Positions 35,495 through 44,667 of a stretch of 64,000 nt of DNA are shown piece after piece. Each line of letters opens with the position of its first letter. Position 1 is the first letter of the stretch. A program made the position numbers and the translations under genes. The stretch spans positions 744,001-808,000 of the forward strand of contig NZ_JALGRF010000001.1 of assembly GCF_022815725.1 (NCBI RefSeq), given 5' to 3'. Below the pieces are notes generated by a model. That model was given only the letters and a program-made list of their open reading frames with translations, was not told the DNA's origin and searched no databases. This DNA is from Streptomyces sp. APSN-46.1. GTDB lineage: Bacteria > Actinomycetota > Actinomycetes > Streptomycetales > Streptomycetaceae.

Positions 35495-35614
35495 CTACTC
35501 CCCCGGAACCCCGCCCGCCTGGTACTTGGCCTCCGCCAGCCATTCCGCCGGCCGCCGCTCAAACGTGGTCCGCCGCAACTCGCCGTTCTCGTAGCAGCAG
35601 AAGAGGCGACGCAT
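35495..35614 (-). CDS. 39-residue basic protein, function unknown
   Basis: A short gene starting at ATG 35614 encodes MRRLFCCYENGEL, then a charged helix (RRPAEWLAEAKYQ) and ends GVPGE. Nearly all third positions are G or C. A GAGG lies about ten bases before the ATG, and a terminator with a T-run follows the stop. A GTG at 35650 in frame would add 12 residues but has no ribosome binding site. No family was recognised. The CC pair near the N-terminus could bind metal or form a disulfide. Confidence 0.55.
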   Translation of the reverse strand: MRRLFCCYENGELRRTTFERRPAEWLAEAKYQAGGVPGE

Positions 35615-35681
35615 CGGCTTCGTGCCTCGATGCGCCGCCGTCTGGATCACAAGGGTTGAGGAGATGCTCGGCTCCGGGCGT

Positions 35682-35981
35682 TCAGGGCTTCAGGCTGCTG
35701 AAGCCCACCTCGAAGCTCTCGACCGAGACGATGCGCTGGCCCTCGCGGCGCGCGGTCTCCTCGCGGATGCGGGCGGCGGTGCTCTCGCTCGCCCGCATGG
35801 TCTGCTCGTCCTCCCACAGGGTCAGCGACACGGCCTTTCCCGTGGCCCGGTCAACGAGGTAGTAGGCCCCGATGAACCCGGGAACATCCTCAACCCGCTT
35901 GACGATCGCTTCCGAAAGGACGGTCAGGTCTCCCCCTGGGGGAACCGGTGATCCTTGGTAGGTGCTCAGCCTCGCGAACAT
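35682..35981 (-). CDS. antibiotic-biosynthesis-monooxygenase (ABM)-like protein
   Basis: A 99-residue protein of the dimeric alpha/beta-barrel type. It begins MFARLSTYQG, has a helix with LSEAIVKRVEDVPGFIGAYYLVDR and the strand AVSLTLWEDEQTMRASE, matching small ABM domain proteins that often dimerise and act on quinone-like or heme substrates. ATG 35981 has GGAAGGG nine bases upstream. It is divergent from the PP2C gene with a 139-base gap. It could be a stand-alone cofactor-free monooxygenase or only a fold relative. Confidence 0.75.
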   Translation of the reverse strand: MFARLSTYQGSPVPPGGDLTVLSEAIVKRVEDVPGFIGAYYLVDRATGKAVSLTLWEDEQTMRASESTAARIREETARREGQRIVSVESFEVGFSSLKP

Positions 35982-36120
35982 CGCCGAAACCCTTCCTGGA
36001 CGGCTTGCCGGTCGGGGGACGGACAGCTTCCAGAACCAGCGTGCGGCAGCCGACGGCACGCCGCATGCCGAGCGGCAGACCTGCCCCCTCGGCGGGACAA
36101 TGGGAGGGGAGGAGATCGAG

Positions 36121-36891
36121 GTGCCGTACATAGCCGTTACCGCTTTGAGCCATGTCGGGCTGATACGCGATCACAACGAGGACAGCCTCGCGGTCGGCCC
36201 GTGGACGCTGTGCGGTACCGTCACCGACAACCCCCAGACCCTCATCTTCCCTTACGGCAGACCGCTCGTGGTCGCCGTGGCCGACGGGCTCGGCGGGCAT
36301 CCGGCCGGTGAGGTGGCCAGCGAACTGATCGTGCGCCGACTCTCCGTCCTCGGCCACTCACTGGACGGCGAGCAGGCTCTTCGTGACGAACTGGAAGCAG
36401 GCAACCACGCAGTGTACGCGGCTGCGGAGGGCAGGCCCGACCTGACCGCCATGGGGACCACCGTCGCGGGGGTCCTCGTCCTCGCGGACTCCCTGCTGGC
36501 GTTCAACGTCGGCGACAGCAGGGTGTTCGAGGTGGACCCGGAGGGCGGCTTGCGCCAGGTGAGCGTGGACGACAGCCCGCCGTCGGCGCAGGGACGGCGC
36601 ACCACGTCCATCGTCACGCAGACGCTCGGCGGCAGCCGCGCCTTCAGCCCCGTCGCACCGCACGTGGCGGCCTTCGCACCGGAGGAGGGCGACCGCTACC
36701 TGGTGTGCAGCGACGGCCTGACCGACCCGGTGCCCGAGGACGTGATCGGGAGCGTGCTGCGCACCGCCGACGACGGCAGGGCCGCCTTCGAGCTGTGGAA
36801 GGCCGCCATCGAAGCCGGAGGCCCCGACAACATCACCCTCGCGCTCGTCCGCATCGGAGATGAGGGTGTCGAGGAAGGCGCACCTGGCTAG
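36121..36891 (+). CDS. PP2C-type protein phosphatase (PPM family)
   Basis: A 256-residue cytosolic Ser/Thr phosphatase. Metal-binding motifs are HVGLIRDHNED (11-21), VADGLGGHPAGE (54-64), CSDGLTD and GGPDNIT. GTG 36121 is chosen because GGAGGAG precedes it by about six bases; the longer upstream frame overlaps the divergent ABM gene. It has no TM segment or sensor domain. It may reverse phosphorylation by one of the Hanks kinases in this window (inference). Confidence 0.9.
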   Translation: MPYIAVTALSHVGLIRDHNEDSLAVGPWTLCGTVTDNPQTLIFPYGRPLVVAVADGLGGHPAGEVASELIVRRLSVLGHSLDGEQALRDELEAGNHAVYAAAEGRPDLTAMGTTVAGVLVLADSLLAFNVGDSRVFEVDPEGGLRQVSVDDSPPSAQGRRTTSIVTQTLGGSRAFSPVAPHVAAFAPEEGDRYLVCSDGLTDPVPEDVIGSVLRTADDGRAAFELWKAAIEAGGPDNITLALVRIGDEGVEEGAPG

Positions 36892-36949
36892 GTCGGAAAG
36901 GGGGCAACCAACCTGGTCACGGCCATGCGGTGACATCGAGTCCCGGGGC

Positions 36950-37531
36950 TCACACGGGCGCGGACAGCAGGGCCACCGCGGCCAGTGCCGCCTCGTGGAC
37001 CGTCGGGCGGCCCATGAGGACGCACAGGGTGTAGGCGGCGTCGTCCATCGCGCGGCGGGCGTCGTGCTCGGCGGGTGCGCCGCTCAGGCGTGCCTGGCTG
37101 GCGCGGAACCGGCTCAGGGCCTCCTCGGTGCGGGCCCGGGCGGGTGTCAGCCCGACCCGTGCCGTCGCCGTCCCGGGCCGCGGGTGGTGAGGGGTGCGGG
37201 CCGCCTCCACCGCGTGGCGCAGGGCCCGTTCCACGTGCAGGGGGACGGGCAGCCCGCGGGAGCCGGCGACCATCGCCGCGGCCACCTCCACGACGGCGAC
37301 GTGGGATTTTTCCGCGGCGGCGGCGAGGACGCGCTGGGCGTCGCGCGCCGAACACGGGGTCAGGGCCATCACCATGCCCACCGCCCAGGCCGCCGTCGGC
37401 TCCGGGGACACCGGAGGCACCGGGGGCACCGGCGCGGGCCGGGCGGGTTCCGCCTGTCCCGTGGATGGCAGAGCAGTCGTGCGGGAGGTGCGGCATGTGC
37501 GGGAGGTGCGGGAGGTACGGGGTGACGACAC
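36950..37531 (-). CDS. ANTAR-like plus DUF5133-like protein
   Basis: A 193-residue protein starting at GTG 37531 with AAGGGA seven bases upstream. Residues about 1-45 are an Arg/Ser/Thr then Pro-rich tail with short repeats (SRTSRTCRTSRT). Residues about 46-91 (AVGMVMALTPCSARDAQRVLAAAAEKSHVAVVEVAAAMV) look like an ANTAR RNA-binding domain. Residues about 136-192 (RRAMDDAAYTLCVLMGRPTVHEAALAAVALL) resemble DUF5133, a short family common in Streptomyces. A role in transcription antitermination is possible; no output or sensor is visible. Confidence 0.65.
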   Translation of the reverse strand: MSSPRTSRTSRTCRTSRTTALPSTGQAEPARPAPVPPVPPVSPEPTAAWAVGMVMALTPCSARDAQRVLAAAAEKSHVAVVEVAAAMVAGSRGLPVPLHVERALRHAVEAARTPHHPRPGTATARVGLTPARARTEEALSRFRASQARLSGAPAEHDARRAMDDAAYTLCVLMGRPTVHEAALAAVALLSAPV

Positions 37532-37781
37532 GGGGTGATCCCTTCGGCCAGGACCGTGCGCGCGGTGACGTGATTATGGAACGTATGCCGCGTTCACGGG
37601 CTTCGGCGCGCGCACGTCGGCTTGCTTCCGTTCCTGCTCTGAACGGCCCGGGGAGATCGCTAAACGCTCGGCCGCGGGGATTCGCCCGTGCGGCTCACCG
37701 GATTGGCCTCTTCGGTCCTGCCGGGCTCTGATGGATGCGGGCCGTCTCCGGTCCACACCACAAGCGCAGAGGGGTACAGAG

Positions 37782-38027
37782 ATGTACAGAATGTGCGCCG
37801 AGGCGATGGCGGGTCAGAGTGAGCTGCTCTGGCACGTCCTCGCCCATGACAGCTCCGCCCACACGCTGTGCGGAAGGCACGTGGCCGGGGACGGCTCCGC
37901 CCTCACCGGGGCGTCCGCGGCCGCCGACCGGTACTGCCTGCCCTGCATGTCGAACTTCCGCTCCGCTGTCCGGGAACGCGCGGACCTCGCGCAGAAGCAG
38001 AAATCGGGCGCTTCCGCCGGACGGTAG
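37782..38027 (+). CDS. small Cys/His protein, probable zinc-binding
   Basis: An 81-residue protein starting MYRMCAEAMAG, with AGAGGGG about eight bases before the ATG. It has WHVLAHDSSAHTLCGRHV and then YCLPCMSNF, giving one Cys and His cluster plus a CxxC pair, a plausible zinc site. The C-terminus is charged. Similar short proteins are widespread in Streptomyces but have no assigned function. A hairpin follows the stop. Confidence 0.6.
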   Translation: MYRMCAEAMAGQSELLWHVLAHDSSAHTLCGRHVAGDGSALTGASAAADRYCLPCMSNFRSAVRERADLAQKQKSGASAGR

Positions 38028-38046
38028 ACCGCAGCCGTGCGACGGT

Positions 38047-38089
38047 CGTCGGGTGCGCCCTCTCGGGGGGTTGCCGGACGCACCCGACG
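38047..38089 (+). terminator. hairpin terminator
   Basis: An 11-bp perfect stem CGTCGGGTGCG/CGCACCCGACG with a 21-base loop lies 19 bases after the small Cys/His gene. No T-run follows. Confidence 0.6.
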
Positions 38090-38220
38090 CCTTGCACCAA
38101 TGTGCCGTACGTACCGGCGGCGAGCCCGTCACACGCGGCCGACGGGGCCTTCGCGGACGGCCTCGTACTCCGAACGGACGGCCGACCCCGCCGAACGCGC
38201 GGCAGAGGACACGGTCGAGG

Positions 38221-39141
38221 TCAGTTCATGTGCCGGCGGGCCTGCTTCACCTCGCGGTCGATGGCCCAGGCGTCGGCGACCGGCCCGATATGGCCGAGCT
38301 TGTCGGGATTGATCACCCCGCGGATGGTCTGAATCCGCCCGTCGAGCACGTCGAGGACCGTGTGCAGGATCTTGCCGTCCCGGTCGCGGAAGATCGCGCC
38401 GGGCTGGCCGTTGACCTCGTGCGACTCGAACGTCGCGTCGATCCGGATCAGCCAGGGGACGACGGAGGCAAGCAGCCGGGCCACGTTGTCGGCACCCACG
38501 ACGGCCTTGGCCAGCTGCGGCGCCTTGCCGCCGCCGTCCCCGACCAGCTGCGCGTCGGCGGCCAGCAGATTCCGCAGCCCGCCCACATCACCGTCCTTCA
38601 GCGCGTCGAAGAACCGCGTCGCCAGCTCCTGCCGCTCCTGACGGTCCGCCGCGAAGCGCGGCCGCCCGGCCTCCATATGCCGCCGCGCCCGCACCAGCAA
38701 CTGCCGGCACGCCGCCTCCGACCGCCCGACCGCCGTGGCGACCTCGTCGAACCCGAAGCCGAAGACCTCCCGCAGCACGAACACCGCCCGCTCCAGCGGG
38801 CTGAGCCGCTCCAGCAGCAGCAGCGCCGCCATCGACACCGAGTCGGCCAGCTCCACCGCCCGCGCCGGATCCTCATAAGGGTCGGCGAGCAGGGGCTCGG
38901 GAAACCACGGGCCCACGTACTCCTCCCGCCGCACCCGCGCGGAGCGCAGCACATCGATCGAGATCCGTGTCACCGTGGCCGACAGAAAGGCCCTGGTCGA
39001 CATGGGCCGGGTCGCCGAGCCGTCGAAGCGCAGCCACGTCTCCTGCACCGCGTCCTCGGCCTCGCTCACGCTGGCCAGAATCCGATAGGCGATCGAAAAC
39101 AACAGCGGCCGCAGCTCCTGGAACTCCTCGACCTTGCTCAC
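38221..39141 (-). CDS. sigJ: ECF41-type (SigJ-like) sigma factor with SnoaL-like C-terminal domain
   Basis: A 306-residue alternative sigma factor. Region 2 covers about residues 9-75 (LLFSIAYRILASVSEAEDAVQETWLRF), then the linker GPWFPEPLL (78-85), a hallmark of the ECF41 group, and region 4 (LSPLERAVFVLREVFGFGFDEVATAVGRSEAACRQLLVRARRHM). Residues about 175-306 are a SnoaL-like domain ending with NPDKLGHI, the second ECF41 signature, which regulates activity in place of an anti-sigma factor. GTG 39141 is chosen because the fold begins there. ECF41 genes normally sit beside a carboxymuconolactone decarboxylase, oxidoreductase or epimerase gene; here only a remnant of the first is present directly upstream. 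Confidence 0.9.
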   Translation of the reverse strand: MSKVEEFQELRPLLFSIAYRILASVSEAEDAVQETWLRFDGSATRPMSTRAFLSATVTRISIDVLRSARVRREEYVGPWFPEPLLADPYEDPARAVELADSVSMAALLLLERLSPLERAVFVLREVFGFGFDEVATAVGRSEAACRQLLVRARRHMEAGRPRFAADRQERQELATRFFDALKDGDVGGLRNLLAADAQLVGDGGGKAPQLAKAVVGADNVARLLASVVPWLIRIDATFESHEVNGQPGAIFRDRDGKILHTVLDVLDGRIQTIRGVINPDKLGHIGPVADAWAIDREVKQARRHMN

Positions 39142-39259
39142 GCTCGCTGACCCCGCCGGCCGCGTCCGCGACCCGGGTCCCCTGCTCCGCCAGCTCCAGC
39201 GCGGCACGCTCGGCCTCGGTGAAGACCGTGGCCTCCCGCCACGCCGCCACCGCGTGCAT
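39138..39259 (-). pseudogene. remnant of a carboxymuconolactone decarboxylase/AhpD-like gene
   Basis: From ATG 39259, which has GGAGGAG upstream, about 40 codons read HAVAAWREATVFTEAERAALELAEQGTRVAD. This matches the middle of AhpD/CMD proteins (AAWRETPxFTExERAALALTE). The catalytic CxxC-H segment that should precede it and the second half that should follow are both missing. The frame then runs into the sigma gene in a different phase. It is probably the decayed cognate target gene of the ECF41 sigma factor. Confidence 0.6.
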
Positions 39260-39380
39260 GGTGTGCTCCTCCGTGGTCGTCAGTGCCTACACCTCCTGAG
39301 ACGGGGTAGCCCGACCCCCTGTGACATGGACGGATGTGACCTGCGTCTCTCCGCCGCCGGTGCACGTCAGGCGCCGACGT

Positions 39381-39412
39381 ACTGCTGCCGCACCGGCCGG
39401 TGCGGCAGCAGT
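39381..39412. terminator. 32-bp perfect palindrome, terminator after rox
   Basis: A perfect palindrome with half ACTGCTGCCGCACCGG forms a 16-bp stem with almost no loop. It starts ten bases beyond the rox stop on the minus strand and could work in both directions. Confidence 0.75.
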
Positions 39413-39422
39413 CGGCCACCGC

Positions 39423-40934
<1,512 letters not shown>

Positions 40935-40949
40935 CTATAAGTTGAGAGT

Positions 40950-40974
40950 GGCAAGGAGTAAGTACCTCCTTGCC
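40950..40974. promoter_or_regulatory. perfect 9-7-9 inverted repeat upstream of rox
   Basis: GGCAAGGAG and CTCCTTGCC flank TAAGTAC. It sits 99 bases past the phospholipase D gene stop and just upstream of the rox promoter region. It has no T-run, so an operator is as likely as a terminator. Confidence 0.45.
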
Positions 40975-41073
40975 TTTGCCTTTTGTCCGTCCGCTGTGGA
41001 CGACGTCCCCCACGCCAGCCCCCAACGCGCGAGCTCGAGAAGATGCTGCCCGCACTCCGCGGATGAGGCGGCT

Positions 41074-42690
41074 TCAGAAGGCGTTGCGGCGCCGCAAGCC
41101 CAGCGGACGTCCGTCCGGGTCGACCAGGACGTGGTGCAGCGGGGTCGCGAGCACCCTCTTCACGGTGGGCAGGTCCGGGGGAACGTACCGGCGCAGCCGG
41201 CCCGGCGGCCGTGGACCGCGGCAGCCGCCCTCGTGCCAGGTGTCCAGGGCGTCGGCGGCCTCCTCGAAGGCGTCGAACGCTGTCATCGGGTCGCACAGCG
41301 CGTCCTGCGCCCGCTGCCCCGCCCCGGCCGGTGCGTCCAGGTGCTCGCGCATGAGTTCCAGGCGCAGCTCGCGGGCGAAGAGGCGCGCGCCATGGCCGAG
41401 GCCTCCGGGGTCGGACGGCTCCCGCAGGTCCGGGCTCTGGTCGAGCACGACGCAGCTGAGTTCCGAATCGTGCGTCCACGAGCGCAGGTTGATGTTGTCG
41501 GAGCCGACGGAGGCCCACACGTCGTCGATCACGCACACCTTGGCGTGCACGTAGACAGGATTTCCGGCCGGGTTCTCCAGGCCGTACACCGCCACCCGGT
41601 CTCCGCCGGCGCGGCGCAGTTCGTCCAGGGCCGTGATCCGCCCGATCAGGTTCATCGGCAGGGTGAGCCGGCCGTCCTGCTCCGGGACCGAGGGGATGAC
41701 GGCGATCAGTCGCAGCTGTTGATGCGTGGTCAGCGCCCGGGCGAAGCAGTCCACCACCCGGGGGGACCACAGGTACTGGTCTTCGAGGTAGATCAGTGCC
41801 CGGGCCTGCCGCAGCCCTTTGAGGTAACCGCGTGCGATGCTGCGCTCGCCGTCGGGTGCGAAGGGGTAGCCGTGCAGCAGACGGTTCGGATACGTGCGCA
41901 GCACCTGCACGGTGTGCGTGCCGCAGGGGGCCGGATCGGCTGCCTGCGGCGGCAGGGTGCCCGCGCTGGTGTCCTCCCGGTGCAGCAGCTCCCGCAGGCG
42001 GGTGAGGGGGCTGCGGCTGAGCGGCGCCGGGTCCTGCCAGCGTTCGCGGAAGACGGCCTCGACGTCGCCGACGGCCGGTCCCCGCAGGGCGAGCTGAACG
42101 TCGTGCCACGGCGGGTGCGGCCCGTACGCGGAGGCCAGGGGCAGCGACTGGCGGTCGCCCCGGTGGGTGGCGTCGTCGTTGCGGTTGTGGCAGAGGTCGA
42201 TGCCGCCGACGTACGCGACGTCCAGCTCCGGGCGGCCCGGATGGCGCAGGACCACCATCTTCTGGTGGTGTGCACCGCCCGGCCGGACCCGCAGGTCGAG
42301 CAGGCACTCGCCGCCGGCCTCCTCGATCTCCTCGCCGAGGTGGCGGTTCTCCTTTTCGCTGAAGTGGAGGCTGTCCAAGTGCGAGCGCCACAGCAGCCCC
42401 TTGACGATCACACCGCGCTCCGCCGCCCGGCACAGGACGGTACCGATGTCGGTACCGGGTCCGTCGAGCCGCTCGTCGGGGTCGCCCCGCCAGTCGGTGA
42501 ACAGGAGCAGGTCACCCGCACGCATCGCGCGGATCCCCGCCAGCAGCTCCGCGAAGTACGCGGCGCCGTGAACCAGGGCCCGTGCGCGGTTTCCCTCGGA
42601 CCAGGCCGACCCGTCCGGGTGGCGCTCGTCCAGGCGCGTCGCGGCGTTGCCCCGTTCACCTGCTGTCAGCAGCCAGTCTGCACGCGTCAC
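41074..42690 (-). CDS. phospholipase D-like protein with two HKD motifs
   Basis: A 538-residue PLD-superfamily enzyme. First catalytic motif: His142-Lys144 (HHQKMVVL) with Asp157 following. Second: HAKVCVIDD with His382, Lys384 and Asp389. Both halves therefore carry the HxKx4D pattern needed for a phosphatidyl-histidine intermediate; the first has a longer spacer. There is no signal peptide, so it acts in the cytosol or on the inner membrane face, as phospholipase D or cardiolipin-synthase-like transferase. GTG 42690 has GGAGG nine bases upstream. It precedes rox but the 223-base gap with its own control elements argues against one operon. Confidence 0.85.
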   Translation of the reverse strand: MTRADWLLTAGERGNAATRLDERHPDGSAWSEGNRARALVHGAAYFAELLAGIRAMRAGDLLLFTDWRGDPDERLDGPGTDIGTVLCRAAERGVIVKGLLWRSHLDSLHFSEKENRHLGEEIEEAGGECLLDLRVRPGGAHHQKMVVLRHPGRPELDVAYVGGIDLCHNRNDDATHRGDRQSLPLASAYGPHPPWHDVQLALRGPAVGDVEAVFRERWQDPAPLSRSPLTRLRELLHREDTSAGTLPPQAADPAPCGTHTVQVLRTYPNRLLHGYPFAPDGERSIARGYLKGLRQARALIYLEDQYLWSPRVVDCFARALTTHQQLRLIAVIPSVPEQDGRLTLPMNLIGRITALDELRRAGGDRVAVYGLENPAGNPVYVHAKVCVIDDVWASVGSDNINLRSWTHDSELSCVVLDQSPDLREPSDPGGLGHGARLFARELRLELMREHLDAPAGAGQRAQDALCDPMTAFDAFEEAADALDTWHEGGCRGPRPPGRLRRYVPPDLPTVKRVLATPLHHVLVDPDGRPLGLRRRNAF

Positions 42691-42732
42691 GGCATCGGTC
42701 CTCCGGCTGGCACCTACCCGCCGCACGCACCC

Positions 42733-43416
42733 TCACTCGGGGCGTGACTGCCGCGGCGTGTCCGCGAACGGGCTGCGGTCGAGGCTGCCCAGCAAGTCGG
42801 CCGGGTGGCGGTACACCGCGCGTGCCCCCGCTTCTTGGAGGTCGCGGCGGGGGATCCCGCCGCTCAGCAGGCCCACGCAGGTGACCTCTGCGCGGGTGCC
42901 GGCCTTCATGTCCCACACCGTGTCGCCGACGAAGACGGCGTCGCGCCCGGCCGCGTCGGCGAGGCCGAGGGCGCGGATCACCGGCTCCGGGTCCGGTTTC
43001 CCCTCGCTCACGTCGTCGGAGCTCGTGGTGGCGGTGATGGCGTCGTCGGCGTCGATGGCCCTTCTCAGCGCCGCGAGCTCGGTGCCGCCCGCGGAGGTGA
43101 CCAGGACCACCCGCCAGCCGCGTCGGTCGAGCTCGCGCAGCAGCTCGGCGGCCGAGTCGAGGCTGCGAAGCCGGTCGAAGTACGTGCCGTAGAGCGTGTC
43201 GTGCGCCGCGCTGAGCGTGTCGTCCTCGCCCGTGTCGCGGTCGTCTCCCAGGAGGCGGGCGAGCAGGTCCTCGCCCGGAAGGCCGATCGCACGGTGGATG
43301 TCGTACATCGCCACCGGGTGACCGGCCTGCCGGAATGCCTCCCACCAGCAGGCGACGTGCAGGTGATTGGTGTCGGCGAGGGTTCCGTCGACGTCGAACA
43401 GCGCGGCGCGGTTCAT
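42733..43416 (-). CDS. HAD-superfamily phosphatase (beta-phosphoglucomutase/phosphoglycolate type)
   Basis: A 227-residue HAD hydrolase. Motif I LFDVDGTLADTNH holds the nucleophile Asp, motif II is LVTSAG, motif III the Lys in EGKPDPEPV, and motif IV VFVGDTVWDMKAG. An alpha-helical C1 cap lies between motifs I and II. ATG 43416 with GGAGG five bases upstream is preferred over an in-frame ATG at 43452. Substrate is probably a small sugar phosphate or phosphoglycolate. It lies 42 bases upstream of the phospholipase D gene and may share its transcript. Confidence 0.88.
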   Translation of the reverse strand: MNRAALFDVDGTLADTNHLHVACWWEAFRQAGHPVAMYDIHRAIGLPGEDLLARLLGDDRDTGEDDTLSAAHDTLYGTYFDRLRSLDSAAELLRELDRRGWRVVLVTSAGGTELAALRRAIDADDAITATTSSDDVSEGKPDPEPVIRALGLADAAGRDAVFVGDTVWDMKAGTRAEVTCVGLLSGGIPRRDLQEAGARAVYRHPADLLGSLDRSPFADTPRQSRPE

Positions 43417-43500
43417 CTCCGCCTCCACGGGAGAGATCACGGAAGAGATCACGTCCGGCGCCTACCCGCCCGGCCTTGGCCCACTCCCCCCCACGAGGTT

Positions 43501-44184
43501 TCAGCCCTCGACACCGGTAGCCGTGTGGGCCGCTCCCACGGGCTTCGACTCGGGTGAGCCGCGCTGGCGCAGGTAGACCGAGAAGATGGCCATCGAGGCC
43601 ACGGCGAGCAGCTCGGACTGCCAGTTCTGGAGGGTTCGATTCCAGAATTCGGCGGACGTGACGTAGGTGGACCAGCCGACCGGCTCCTGCAGTTCGCGCA
43701 GCCGCTCCTCGTTGAAGGCGACCCTGCCCGTGACGGACTGGGCCAGCCAGGACAGCAGGAAGACCGTACCCATGAGCATGCCGAGCGACCGCGAGTACAG
43801 CGCCTGGCGCAACCCGCCCGCGGATGCCGGACGCGGCGAGTCCGCGGTGGCGTAGGCGCCGACCATCTGTTCCCTGTCCGATCCGGTACCGGTCTTGCCG
43901 AGCGGCTTGGACTCGGGCGAACCGCGCTGCAGCAGCCACACGGTCCCGACGATGTACAGGAAGAACTGGAGGAACTCCGACTGCCAGTTCTCGGTGACAT
44001 CGACCGCGAAGTCGGACGTGAAGAGGTACTCGGAGAAGGACAGCGGGTGCAAGGACTGCGCGGTGAGAACGCTGTTGAGCGCGGCGCGCCCGGCGATCGC
44101 CTGGCCCGCGAGGCTGAGCAGGAAGCCGGTGCCGAACGCCAGGGTCAGGCCGTTCTCGCGCACGAACCGTGCGGGGCCCGTCAT
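43501..44184 (-). CDS. DUF6766-like membrane protein with internal duplication
   Basis: A 227-residue inner-membrane protein built from two homologous halves. Each half has a TM hairpin, the segment ENWQSEFLQF (65-74) or QNWQSELLAV (186-195), another TM segment, and the identical polar motif QRGSPESKP (86-94 and 207-215). The family, which I recall as DUF6766, is common in soil bacteria and has no known function. ATG 44184 overlaps the stop of the 27-residue peptide gene as ATGA. Confidence 0.75.
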   Translation of the reverse strand: MTGPARFVRENGLTLAFGTGFLLSLAGQAIAGRAALNSVLTAQSLHPLSFSEYLFTSDFAVDVTENWQSEFLQFFLYIVGTVWLLQRGSPESKPLGKTGTGSDREQMVGAYATADSPRPASAGGLRQALYSRSLGMLMGTVFLLSWLAQSVTGRVAFNEERLRELQEPVGWSTYVTSAEFWNRTLQNWQSELLAVASMAIFSVYLRQRGSPESKPVGAAHTATGVEG

Positions 44185-44264
44185 CGTCGCATCAGCCCCA
44201 CCGTGAAGGCGTAGGCGAGGCCGGCGAACACCGCGGTCAGGCACAGCAGGAACATGACGCGCAC
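44181..44264 (-). CDS. 27-residue single-pass membrane peptide coupled to the DUF6766-like gene
   Basis: From GTG 44264 the minus strand reads VRV, then MFLLCLTAVFAGLAYAFTVGL and MRR before TGA. It is one hydrophobic helix with a basic end. The start is two bases beyond the lipoprotein stop, with AAAGGTGA upstream, and its stop overlaps the next ATG as ATGA, so translational coupling is likely. It resembles KdpF-like accessory peptides only in size and shape. Confidence 0.55.
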   Translation of the reverse strand: MRVMFLLCLTAVFAGLAYAFTVGLMRR

Positions 44265-44265
44265 C

Positions 44266-44667
44266 TCAGTCACCTTTCAGTTCACACCGGTGGGGGCGCC
44301 CGGGGCGCGGAACGCAGCCCGCGGCCGTGACCTTCCAGCCGTCCGGGTACGCGGCCAGGAAGACGGTGTCCCGCGGGAAGACCACCCGTGCCTGGGAGCC
44401 GTAGGCGTCCACCCGGACGGCCGGGGCGGCGGCCGGGGTGAGGTTCAGCGTGCCCAGCGCCGTGCCGCACGGACCGTCCTGTTCCAGTTCCTCACGCGTA
44501 CCCGGCGCGAGGGCCTCGCAGGCCCGCCGGACGTCGCCGCCCCGCAGCGCTGCCTCGAACTGCGTGGCCGCGGCCTCGGCGGCCGCTGCCCGCTCACCGA
44601 CGGCCGCGCATCCGGAGGAGGTCACGCACAGCGTGCCCAGCAGCAGAAGAGCGGTGATCGGACGCAT
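44266..44667 (-). CDS. small lipoprotein
   Basis: A 133-residue exported protein. A hydrophobic signal (TALLLLGTLCVTSSGC) ends with a lipobox-like cysteine at residue 20. The rest is Ala-rich with a two-Cys pattern (RRACEAL, GPCG, AAGCVP and HRCELKGD) and a small fold with VVFPRDTVFLAAYPDGWKVTAAGC. Such proteins are frequent in Streptomyces and their function is unknown. It overlaps the start codon of the divergent gene at 44666, and is followed by the membrane peptide and DUF6766-like genes. Confidence 0.7.
   Translation of the reverse strand: MRPITALLLLGTLCVTSSGCAAVGERAAAAEAAATQFEAALRGGDVRRACEALAPGTREELEQDGPCGTALGTLNLTPAAAPAVRVDAYGSQARVVFPRDTVFLAAYPDGWKVTAAGCVPRPGRPHRCELKGD

Noticed and set aside
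43621..43660. tRNA T-arm-like GGGTTCGATTCC
   Set aside because: It lies inside the second half of the DUF6766-like gene, with no acceptor stem or anticodon arm around it.
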